A program made the translations under genes and the position numbers. Shown piece by piece: positions 8,532 through 15,554 of a stretch of 64,000 nucleotides of DNA. Every line of letters begins with the position of its first letter. The stretch's first letter is position 1. Below the pieces are notes generated by a model. It searched no databases, had not been told where the DNA came from, and saw only the letters and a list, made by a program, of their open reading frames with translations. Source of the DNA: Paenibacillus albicereus (lineage in GTDB: Bacteria > Bacillota > Bacilli > Paenibacillales > Paenibacillaceae); NCBI RefSeq assembly GCF_012676905.1, contig NZ_CP051428.1, positions 535,501 to 599,500 of the forward strand, read 5' to 3'.

Positions 8532-8681
8532 ATGGGTAAAAACAAGGCGAGCAAGGCAGACGTCCAAACGACGAAGCTGAACAGCTTCGCGGCCAACCAG
8601 GATACGGAGTTCGCTCAGGATCTGACGGCGGATGCCCAAGCGGCATTCAGCTCGGTCAATCAAAAGAAGAAGAAAAAATAA
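8532..8681 (+). CDS. Gamma-type small acid-soluble spore protein
   Basis: A 49-residue hydrophilic protein, MGKNKASKADVQTTKLNS... ending in a lysine run (QKKKKK). It contains TEFAQDL, close to the germination-protease recognition motif (T/G)-E-(F/I)-A-S-E, together with the Gln/Asn/Ala-rich composition of gamma-type SASPs. Gamma-SASPs are stored in the spore core as an amino-acid reserve degraded by GPR on germination. The ATG at 8532 is preceded by AGAGGTG. A terminator follows 30 bp after the stop. It implies a spore-former. The family call rests on motif and composition only. Confidence 0.75.
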   Translation: MGKNKASKADVQTTKLNSFAANQDTEFAQDLTADAQAAFSSVNQKKKKK

Positions 8682-8710
8682 CCGACTCCGCCTTCCGGTC
8701 CATCCGGAAG

Positions 8711-8740
8711 CCGGCCTGTCCTTCGGGCGGGCCGGTTTTT
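8711..8740 (+). terminator. Terminator of the spore-protein gene
   Basis: CCGGCC (8711-8716) pairs with GGCCGG (8730-8735) around a TTCG loop region, followed by TTTTT (8736-8740). Confidence 0.85.
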
Positions 8741-8860
8741 GCGTTGGATAGAGGCCGGTGACGGATGCCGGGCGAGCATGGCTGACGCTCGTCGCGGAAA
8801 GGGAGAAGCGGGCACGCGGGGACTTGCCGGGGGGCGTCTGGAATGAGGGGGCCGTCGCTG

Positions 8861-9020
8861 GGGCCGTTTTTTTGATGCGGCGGTGGTCGCATGGGCCGTT
8901 TTTTTGATGCGGCGGCTGTCGCATGGCCGTTTTTTTGATGCGGCGGCTGTCGCATGGGCCGTTTTTTTGATGCGGCCGCCGTTGCATGGGCCGTTTTTTT
9001 TGATGCGGCAGCCTCGCGAG
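8861..9020. repeat. Five tandem ~32-bp units, each a hairpin plus T7
   Basis: Units begin with (G)GGCCGTTTTTTT at 8861, 8893, 8925, 8956 and 8988 (period 31-32). Between T tracts each unit has ATGCGGC-GGCT-GTCGCAT or a variant, a 7-bp stem with a four-base loop. Each unit thus looks like a miniature terminator. No coding potential is evident. Confidence 0.85.
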
Positions 9021-9052
9021 AGCGACCCGTGGCGCTGAGCCTGCGCTCTGAT

Positions 9053-9237
9053 CTAACGAAACGGAGAAGCGCTATTGTGCCTAAAGCTTCGCTTTTTTGA
9101 ATCTAACGAAACGGAGAGGCGTTATTTAGTCAAAATGCCCCCCCAGTCGCCTCTTTTTCCGGCAATAGCATCGGTGAGTTTCGTTAGTTTTTCAAAACGC
9201 TCTTTTTCGGCTGAATAGCGTCGCTCTGTTTCGTTAG
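9053..9237. repeat. 185-bp dispersed element, copy A
   Basis: Two forward arms starting CTAACGAAAC at 9053 and 9103 (50 bp apart) and two inverted arms ending GTTTCGTTAG at 9187 and 9237 (50 bp apart). Each arm is about 24 bp and also shares a GCG-(C/T)TATT end. Copies B (29049-29233) and C (47847-48031) have identical length and spacing. It lies between convergent genes. No coding frame is conserved. Confidence 0.9.
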
Positions 9238-9293
9238 AGCTGCGGCCATGGCGGGCTGCGGCAACCGTTCGAGCAGAAATGGGACCGCGGTTC

Positions 9294-9326
9294 AAAGAAA
9301 AAGCCCCGTCGGCAATGGACGGAGCT
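9294..9326 (-). terminator. Terminator of the helicase gene
   Basis: On the minus strand AGCTCCGTC pairs with GACGGGGCT (one G-T pair; 9302-9310 with 9318-9326), followed by a T-rich run (9294-9301). Confidence 0.85.
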
Positions 9327-9335
9327 TGGAAGGAG

Positions 9336-11903
9336 CTAGGGCTTCGGTCTCGCGCCCATCGATGCGGACTTGGACGCAGCAGATTTTAGTGAACCCGTGC
9401 GCGACGCCGCGCCGGGTTGAGCTGAGTCGGCCGAGCCGCTCCGGCCGCTTGCGGCCCGTCTAACGCCGGCTCTGGCTGCGCTGGCAGCTGGGCCGGCACC
9501 GGTCCGTCTTGCGCCGTCTGCGCCAGCAGCCTTGCTGACGGCCGATCCGGCGCTTGCGCGGCCAGCTATGCCAGCCATGCCTCTAGCTGCGCCAGCAGCT
9601 TTGCTGACGGCCGATCCGGTGCTGGTGCCGCCAGCCATGCCTCGAGCTGCGTCAGCCTTGCTGACGGCCGATCCGGTGCTGGCGCCGCCAGCCATGCCGC
9701 CAGCTGCGCCAGCCTTGCTTACGGCCGATCCCGTGCTCACGCTGCCAGGGCCGCCAGCCATGCCGGCCATGCCGCCAGCCGCGCCGGAGCCTGCGCTGCC
9801 GGCCGGGGTGCCCGCCGCCGGGCGGAACGCGTCGAGCAGGAAGCGCGACACGTCGGTCTTGCGGCCCCGCCACAGGCTCGGGGAGCTGACGAGCAGCTCG
9901 TCGCGCGCCCGCGTGACGGCGACGTAGGCGAGGCGGCGCTCCTCCTCCAGCGCGGCTTCCCGGAGCGAGGCGGGATCGCCCGCCGCAGCCGCCCCGTTGC
10001 CGTAGTCGGACAGCTTGTCCGCTTCGAGCGCGAGGCTGTGGGGCAGGATGCCCTCGGAGGCGCCGATGAGGACGACGGCCGGGAACTCCAGCCCCTTGCT
10101 CTTGTGGATGGTCATGAGCTTGACGGCATCCCGGGCCGCCTCCGGCGGCAGCGCCCGCATCTCGGCGTGGCGCTCGCCGATCCGTTTCACGAACGCAAGG
10201 AACGAAGGCACGTCGGCAAAACGGCCGGCGGAGGCCTCCAGCTCGTCGAGCGCCTCGCGCAGCGTCTCCTTGTAGACGGTGCCGGCGCTGCCCGCGCCTG
10301 CCGCAGCCTCGGCGTCGAGCCAGGCGTCGTAGAAGTCCTTGCGCATGCGGCGGATGGCGTCCGCCGGCTTCAGCGCCTTCAGCCCCTTGATGAACGTGAT
10401 CCGGGCCTGGATCGAGTCGCGCTGGAAGTCCTTGAGCCCGTCCAGCGTGAGCAGATGGATGAGCGGGCCTTTTTTGGGACGGGGATCGTCCTTGGCTCGG
10501 ATATGGGCCATGCCCTTGGCGCGGCCCACGTACATCGAGGGCAGCACGCCCTCCATCGCCGCGAAGTCGCGCCGCTTGACCGACAGGCGCAGGTAGTCCA
10601 CGAGCGGACGCACCGCCGACTGGTCGTAGAACGGCTCGCCGCTGTCCTGCAGATGGAACGGGATGTCCGACAGCACGAGCTGCTCGAACATCGCCCGGCT
10701 GTTGCTGGCGGTGCGGTACAGGATGGCGAAGTCGCCCCAGCCGCGCGCCCCCTCCTCGACCCGCTCGCGAATATGGGCGGCGACGGCCGCCGCTTCCTGG
10801 TCGGTCGTGAACGGCCGGATGTAGAGCGGCACCTGGCGGCTCGTGCGCACCGCCTTGAGCGTCTTGGCGTAGCGGGCCTTGTTGTGCCGGATGATGTCGT
10901 TGCCGAGGCCGACGATGCTCGCGGAGGAGCGGTAGTTGGTGTCGAGCGTGACGACGCGGGCGCCGGGAAAGGCGTCCCGGAACCCGAGGATATACTCGCT
11001 CCGCGCGCCGCTGAAGCCGTAGATCGTCTGGTCGTCGTCCCCGACGGCCATCAGGTTGGCGCGCTTGCCCGCGAGCAGGCGGATCAGCTCGTACTGCAGC
11101 CGGCTCGTGTCCTGGAACTCGTCGATCATGATGAGGCGGAAGCGGTCCTGCAGCGTGCGCAGCAGCGCCGGCCGCTCCGTCAGCAGCCGATGCGACCAGA
11201 GCAGGATGTCGTCGAAGTCCATGCGGCCCTCGCGCTCCTTCCATTCCTCGAAGCGCAGGAGCAGCCGCTTGAGGTCGCGCTCCGCCTGGCTCGACTCCGG
11301 CAGCTCGGCGAGCGGGCGCAGGCTGAGCTTGGCCTCGGACAGCGCCGCCAGCGCCGTCTCGGGCTCGAGCCGATCGGCGATGCCGAGCTCGCGCAGCATG
11401 CCCTTGAGCACGATGACGGCCAGCGGTCCGCCCCCGAGAATTTCCTGGCGGAAGCCTTGGCTGCGCAGCAGCTGCAGGAAGAACGAGTGGAACGTGCGGG
11501 CGGTGACGGCTTTGGCGGCGGCGTGCGCGATGCCGGGCAGCGCGGCGATCCGGTCCTTCATTTCCTGGGCGGCCTTGACGGAAAAGGTGACGAGCAGGAT
11601 CGCGCGCGGATCGGCTCCGCGCTCCGCGATCAGATAGCCGGTGCGGGCGGCGAGCACGCTCGTCTTGCCGGAGCCGGCTCCGGCGAGCGTCAGCAGCGGG
11701 CCGTCGCCATGGCGGACGGCCTCGATCTGGGGGCCGTTCAGGAACAGCCCGCGGCTCTCGAGCGCGCGGAAATAGCCGCTGTCGGCATCGCTGTCCGGCA
11801 CGAGGCGGCTGCTGTTGTCCCCGGAGGCGAGAGTGGCGGCGGGCAAGCCGCGGCCGGCCGCTCCGAGCGGCTTTTTGAAAGGCAAAGGCAGATTGGCGTT
11901 CAT
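9336..11903 (-). CDS. UvrD/Rep-family (superfamily 1) ATP-dependent DNA helicase with repetitive C-terminal tail
   Basis: 855 residues from ATG 11903 (AGGAGAG nine bases upstream; in-frame codons further up lack a ribosome site). Helicase motifs are in order: Walker A GAGSGKT, motif II IDEFQDTS, motif III VGDDDQTIYGFSGA, motif IV TNYRSS, motif V MTIHKSKGLEF and motif VI YVAVTRARDEL. It should unwind DNA 3'-5' in repair. After motif VI the last ~130 residues are an Ala/Gly/Ser-rich tail containing four copies of (S/A)xGSAVSKA separated by GGMAG-like spacers. Such a tail is not part of the family core. It is divergent from the marR-like gene. Confidence 0.9.
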   Translation of the reverse strand: MNANLPLPFKKPLGAAGRGLPAATLASGDNSSRLVPDSDADSGYFRALESRGLFLNGPQIEAVRHGDGPLLTLAGAGSGKTSVLAARTGYLIAERGADPRAILLVTFSVKAAQEMKDRIAALPGIAHAAAKAVTARTFHSFFLQLLRSQGFRQEILGGGPLAVIVLKGMLRELGIADRLEPETALAALSEAKLSLRPLAELPESSQAERDLKRLLLRFEEWKEREGRMDFDDILLWSHRLLTERPALLRTLQDRFRLIMIDEFQDTSRLQYELIRLLAGKRANLMAVGDDDQTIYGFSGARSEYILGFRDAFPGARVVTLDTNYRSSASIVGLGNDIIRHNKARYAKTLKAVRTSRQVPLYIRPFTTDQEAAAVAAHIRERVEEGARGWGDFAILYRTASNSRAMFEQLVLSDIPFHLQDSGEPFYDQSAVRPLVDYLRLSVKRRDFAAMEGVLPSMYVGRAKGMAHIRAKDDPRPKKGPLIHLLTLDGLKDFQRDSIQARITFIKGLKALKPADAIRRMRKDFYDAWLDAEAAAGAGSAGTVYKETLREALDELEASAGRFADVPSFLAFVKRIGERHAEMRALPPEAARDAVKLMTIHKSKGLEFPAVVLIGASEGILPHSLALEADKLSDYGNGAAAAGDPASLREAALEEERRLAYVAVTRARDELLVSSPSLWRGRKTDVSRFLLDAFRPAAGTPAGSAGSGAAGGMAGMAGGPGSVSTGSAVSKAGAAGGMAGGASTGSAVSKADAARGMAGGTSTGSAVSKAAGAARGMAGIAGRASAGSAVSKAAGADGARRTGAGPAASAARAGVRRAASGRSGSADSAQPGAASRTGSLKSAASKSASMGARPKP

Positions 11904-12048
11904 GGGGCATGTCTCTCCTGTAGCAAAAGGCGCTCCCGCGAGGGGGAATGCCTGTTCGTCGTTCCTTTCAGCATACTGGATCGAGCTTCCGCTGGCAAAC
12001 GCCAAATGACGGGAGGGGCTTGCGGGAAGGCGGCGTTCCGTGATAACA

Positions 12049-12075
12049 TTGACCCATCAACTATTGAGGGATCAA
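12049..12075. promoter_or_regulatory. Two tandem TTGA-N4-TCAA palindromes upstream of marR
   Basis: TTGACCCATCAA (12049-12060) and TTGAGGGATCAA (12064-12075), 15 bp between starts, lie in the helicase/marR divergent region. They are candidate operators for the MarR protein. The first half also resembles a -35 (TTGACC). Confidence 0.5.
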
Positions 12076-12119
12076 GAACATGCCGCATCCGGGGGATTCG
12101 GCAGACAGGAGGACATGTC

Positions 12120-12605
12120 ATGAGCTGCCGTACCGAGGATCTGCTCTATGTGCTGATTCATCTGAACAAGCAGCTGGCCTGCCGGTTCGAGGCGGATGTC
12201 GGGCTGAGCCCGAATCGGCTGGAGCTGCTGTGCCAGCTGCGCGGCGTGGAGGAGATCAGCCAGTCCGACCTGCAGAAGGCGGTCTCGATCGACCCTGCGG
12301 CCGTGACGCGGCACATGCAGCAGCTGGAGGCGGAGGGCAAGCTCGTCCGTACCCGCTGCGAGGACGACAACCGCGTGACCAAGGTGCGGCTGACCGACGA
12401 GGGCAGGAGCTGGATCGAGTCGTGCAACCGCCAGAAGGATCGGTTCATGGAGCGGCTGCAGGCGGGACTGGACGAGTCGGAGCGCAAGGAGCTGCTGCGG
12501 CTGCTGCTTGCGCTCGGCCGCTCGCTGGAGGAGCCGTCCGCTGCCGCCAGCGGCCCCTCCGCGGCGGTCCGGCGCGAGGCGGGCGCGAGGCTGATCGGGG
12601 ATTGA
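12120..12605 (+). CDS. MarR family transcriptional regulator
   Basis: 161 residues with a winged helix: RLELLCQLRGVEEISQSDLQ, then the recognition helix around DPAAVTRHMQQLEAEGKLVR, and the wing RTRCEDDNRVTKVRLTDEG. AGGAGG sits just upstream of the ATG at 12120. MarR proteins are dimeric repressors that often control the adjacent gene. Here the nitroreductase gene follows 163 bp downstream, and paired palindromes lie 45-70 bp upstream. The last 25 residues are Ala/Ser/Arg-rich and look non-essential. The effector is unknown. Confidence 0.9.
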   Translation: MSCRTEDLLYVLIHLNKQLACRFEADVGLSPNRLELLCQLRGVEEISQSDLQKAVSIDPAAVTRHMQQLEAEGKLVRTRCEDDNRVTKVRLTDEGRSWIESCNRQKDRFMERLQAGLDESERKELLRLLLALGRSLEEPSAAASGPSAAVRREAGARLIGD

Positions 12606-12768
12606 CGGAACGAGAGCCACGCTCGGGGAGGCGGACCGGGACGGACTTTCCGGAGAGCTGCTCCGACGCTAGATGAGGGAGACGGCTTTTGCTTAAAGCG
12701 GGATAGAAGAGGGATAGGACCAACCATAAAAAGCAGGCCGAAGAGCCTGCACAAGGAGAGAAACCGAA

Positions 12769-13416
12769 ATGACGAATGCAGCTGCCGTTGTCCGCACGAA
12801 CGATTACCGCGAGATCGTCGCCGGGCGCCGCTCGGTGCGCGAGTACGATCCGTCCGTCAAGATCAGCCGCGAGGAGATGACCGAGCTTCTGGAGGAAGCG
12901 ACGCTCGCGCCGTCCTCCGTCAACCTGCAGCCGTGGCGCTTCGTCGTCGCCCAGAGCGACGAGGCGAAGGCCGCGCTGGCGGAGATCGCTCCGCGCAACC
13001 GCACGCAGGTGATGACTTCTTCGGCCGTCATCGCCGTGTTCGGCGACATGCAGGCGTTCGACTACGCCGGGGAGATCATGTCGAGCTCCGTGGCCAAGGG
13101 CTACATGACGCAGGAGGTCATGGACCAGATGATGGCCAATTACAGCGGGCTGTTCAGCAGCGTGCCGAAATCGGCTTTCCGCGACATGATCCTGCTCGAC
13201 ACCGGCCTGGTCAGCATGCAGATCATGCTGGCGGCGCGCGCCCGCGGCTACGACACGAACCCGATCGGCGGCTACGACAAGTCGCGCGTCGCCGAGACGT
13301 TCGGCCTGGAGGCGGACCGCTACGTGCCGTCCATGCTCATCTCGGTCGGCAAGGCCGCCAAGGACGCCCGCCTGACGACCCGGCTGCCGATCGATCGCGT
13401 CGCCGAGTGGAAGTAA
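12769..13416 (+). CDS. Nitroreductase family protein
   Basis: 215-residue FMN-dependent nitroreductase: IVAGRRSVREYDPS (FMN phosphate-binding arginines), EEATLAPSSVNLQPWRFVV, and the C-terminal GYDTNPIGGYDKSRVAE. The family reduces nitro-aromatics, quinones or related electron acceptors with NAD(P)H. CAAGGAGAG precedes the ATG at 12769. It probably belongs to the marR regulon. A hairpin GCAGGC/GCCTGC (12742-12760 region) without a T tract lies in the gap to marR. A terminator follows at 13458. Confidence 0.9.
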   Translation: MTNAAAVVRTNDYREIVAGRRSVREYDPSVKISREEMTELLEEATLAPSSVNLQPWRFVVAQSDEAKAALAEIAPRNRTQVMTSSAVIAVFGDMQAFDYAGEIMSSSVAKGYMTQEVMDQMMANYSGLFSSVPKSAFRDMILLDTGLVSMQIMLAARARGYDTNPIGGYDKSRVAETFGLEADRYVPSMLISVGKAAKDARLTTRLPIDRVAEWK

Positions 13417-13457
13417 GCTCGGCTGCTCGACAAAGCTAACGCCAGAGGCGTTCGAGA

Positions 13458-13503
13458 GGGGGCTGTCCCGGAACCGTGGAAACGGACCGGGGCAGTCCCC
13501 TTT
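13458..13503 (+). terminator. Terminator after the nitroreductase gene
   Basis: GGGGGCTGTCCCGG (13458-13471) pairs with CCGGGGCAGTCCCC (13487-13500), followed by only three T. Confidence 0.6.
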
Positions 13504-13616
13504 GCCGTCGGAGCGCCGGGCCGAGGGCGGGGGCCGCGCGGCGGGTCTGGCGCATGCGTCTTCTAGGCGCCGCTTCGCTTCGCGGCTGCCGGCTCGGGAA
13601 CCGGCGCAGCCGCCGT

Positions 13617-13645
13617 TTGAACCGAGCCTCGATCGCAGGTATGCT
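13617..13645 (+). promoter_or_regulatory. Predicted sigma-A promoter of the IF-3-like gene
   Basis: TTGAAC (13617-13622), 17 bp, TATGCT (13640-13645); the start codon lies 40 bp downstream. Confidence 0.6.
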
Positions 13646-13684
13646 AAGAGCACGGAACTACTTATAGAAAGGTCGTGCGGGCAG

Positions 13685-14224
13685 ATGACAGTGCTCATCA
13701 ATGAGCAGATCAAGGCGTTCGAGGTGGATCTGACCGGCCTCGGCGGAGAACGGCTCGGGGTCGTGGAGCGGACGGAGGCGCTGGAGCTGGCGCGGGCGGC
13801 GGGAGCGGACCTCGTCTGCACGTCGCTCATGAGCAGCCCGCCTCCCTGCCGGCTGATGCCGAAGGGCAAGGGCAAGGCGGCGGCGCAGCAGGAAGCGGCG
13901 GCGGCGCGCCGCTCGGCCGGTCCGGCAGCAGCCGGGGGCAAGCCGGGCGCCGGCGGGAAGGGCGGAGCGGACAAGGCGAAGGAGCTGCGCTTCACCGCCC
14001 ACATCGAGGAGCATGACTACGACACGAAGCTGCGCCAGGCGGACAAGCACTTGCGCTCGGGCAAGCCGGTGCAGCTGGTCGTCAAGGCGAGCGGGGCCAA
14101 GGAGGCGGCCGCCGCCAAAGCCGTGCTGGAGCGGCTGCTGGCCGATCTCAAGGAGGCCGGCGTCAAGGAAACCGGCATCCAGTCGAGCGGCAAGGGCGCG
14201 CAGGTGCGGGTGAATCCGAAGTAA
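13685..14224 (+). CDS. Translation initiation factor IF-3-like paralogue
   Basis: 179 residues with both IF-3 domains. The N-domain begins LINEQIKAFEVDL and has the usual G-E-x-L-G-V-V/EALELA pattern and PPCRLMPKGKG where IF-3 normally has PxCRIMDYGK. The C-domain reads ELRFTAHIEEHDYDTKLRQADKHL, as in IF-3, and ends QVRVNPK. The linker, normally Lys/Arg-rich helix, is a 40-residue Ala/Gly-rich stretch. rpmI and rplT, which normally follow infC, are absent, and the gene is monocistronic with its own promoter. It is therefore probably a diverged second copy rather than the housekeeping factor. The ribosome site (AAGG) is weak. Confidence 0.8.
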   Translation: MTVLINEQIKAFEVDLTGLGGERLGVVERTEALELARAAGADLVCTSLMSSPPPCRLMPKGKGKAAAQQEAAAARRSAGPAAAGGKPGAGGKGGADKAKELRFTAHIEEHDYDTKLRQADKHLRSGKPVQLVVKASGAKEAAAAKAVLERLLADLKEAGVKETGIQSSGKGAQVRVNPK

Positions 14225-14282
14225 GGGCGCGACGGGCGCGCAAGGGGACGGAGCTCCTTTGCGGTCCATGCGGATCAGGTTC

Positions 14283-14315
14283 GTTTCGGCTCAAGCCGGA
14301 ACGGGCCTTTTTTTC
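14283..14315 (+). terminator. Terminator of the IF-3-like gene
   Basis: CGTTTCGGC (14283-14291) pairs with GCCGGAACG (14296-14304) with one G-T pair; GGCC then T7 (14309-14315) follows. Confidence 0.8.
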
Positions 14316-14404
14316 ATGCGCGGAAGAAGGGGAGGCAGGACAGGCGGACGGAAGGCCGAAGACGCCGCGCCCTCGGGGCTGACGTGGGGGAGGGGGCGGC
14401 CGCA

Positions 14405-15328
14405 TCAGGCATGCGAGAAGCGCTGCCGGTAGCTGCGCGGCGACAGCCCCTCGTACTTGGCGAAGCAGGAGGCGAAGTACGCCGCCTGGTTGAAGCCGAC
14501 CTCGCCGGCGATGCGCGAGACGGGATAGTCGGTGCGCAGCAGCAGCAGCTTGGACTGGCCGATGCGGTAGCGCAGCAGGTACTCCTTCGGCGAGCAGCCG
14601 AACTCCTTTTGCATGCAGCGGGCGATGTAGACGGAGTGGAAGTTCAGGCTGTCGCTCATCGCGCGGGCGCTGATGTCCTCGCGGTAGTGCCGGCGCAGGT
14701 AGGCGGCGGCCTGCGCGGCGCAGGCCGCCGAAGGCGAGGTCGAGCGCGCGTCGAGACCGGCCGACAGCTGCTGCAGCAGCTCCTGGAACAGGATCTGCTG
14801 GCGCCAGAGCGCGCCGCCGACCTGGCCGCTGCTCGTCAGCGCCGTGAGCTGGCCGAGCAGCTCGAACGTGCGCGCCGGCTCGACCAGGTCGGCGTACTGC
14901 GGCATCTGCACGGAGAACAGGGGCGCGTTCATTTTCCAATCGGCGTCATGGGCGCTGTCGAGCTCTTCGCCGGTGGAGGCGTCCCCGCCGTTCCAGGCTC
15001 CGCGCGGATCGCGGTAAAGCGGCAGCCGCTCGTCGGTGGCGGTCCAGTAGCCGTCGTGCTTGAAATGCAGCCAGTAGCAGCGCGTGCGCAGGCGCGTCGG
15101 AGCCGTGCCGTAGTGATGCGCGTCGGGCCGCAGGATGAGCGCCTGCCCCGGACCGACCTCGTAGCTCCGGCCGTCCTCGGTGACGAGCAGCTCGCCCTCC
15201 TCGACGGCCAGCAGGTCGAACAGGCCGATGTTGCAGCGGTCGACATGGACCATGCCGGGGCCGTGGTCCTCGTGTCCGCTGGCGATATAGTAAGGAAGCG
15301 GAGGCAAGGCGAATTGCAGCAGCTTCAT
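14405..15328 (-). CDS. AraC family transcriptional regulator
   Basis: 307 residues. The N-terminal half is a cupin-like sensing domain (FDLLAVEEGELLVTEDG, GPGQALILRPDAHHYG). The C-terminal half carries two AraC helix-turn-helix motifs (AMSDSLNFHSVYIARCMQKE and the signature GEVGFNQAAYFASCFAKYEGLSPRSYR). AAGGAG precedes the ATG at 15328. It is divergent from the MATE exporter gene, which is a plausible target. The inducer is unknown. Confidence 0.9.
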   Translation of the reverse strand: MKLLQFALPPLPYYIASGHEDHGPGMVHVDRCNIGLFDLLAVEEGELLVTEDGRSYEVGPGQALILRPDAHHYGTAPTRLRTRCYWLHFKHDGYWTATDERLPLYRDPRGAWNGGDASTGEELDSAHDADWKMNAPLFSVQMPQYADLVEPARTFELLGQLTALTSSGQVGGALWRQQILFQELLQQLSAGLDARSTSPSAACAAQAAAYLRRHYREDISARAMSDSLNFHSVYIARCMQKEFGCSPKEYLLRYRIGQSKLLLLRTDYPVSRIAGEVGFNQAAYFASCFAKYEGLSPRSYRQRFSHA

Positions 15329-15390
15329 GCGGGGGCTCCTTCAAGTTTCGTTTTTGAAAGTTCAGGTTGCATCCGTGATACCTCACAGCG

Positions 15391-15420
15391 AGTATAGCAC
15401 TTATAATACGGATGGACCAA
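15391..15420 (-). promoter_or_regulatory. Predicted promoter of the AraC gene
   Basis: On the minus strand TTGGTC (15415-15420), 18 bp, TATACT (15391-15396). A TATAAT on the plus strand (15402-15407) overlaps it and could serve the MATE gene, though it lacks a good -35. Confidence 0.45.
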
Positions 15421-15554
15421 CAAGCTCGGCACAAGGCTCAATCCCGCTCCATCCCTAGGAAAATTAGGTTGTTTGGCGGCAAGGTCGGCGAAAGGGCTTT
15501 CATGTCGGAGCGATGCTTCTTGTATGCCAGCAATCCAGGGTGGAGGTTTCATTC

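Noticed and set aside
9053-9237. Transposon-derived inverted-repeat element (MITE) with target duplication
   Set aside because: I looked for short direct repeats flanking copies A, B and C and saw none, and the spacing conservation is not typical of MITEs. Not excluded, but not claimed.
10038-12119. A long plus-strand open frame running through the helicase gene into marR
   Set aside because: Only the part from 12120 has a ribosome site and MarR homology. The upstream part is antisense to helicase motifs.
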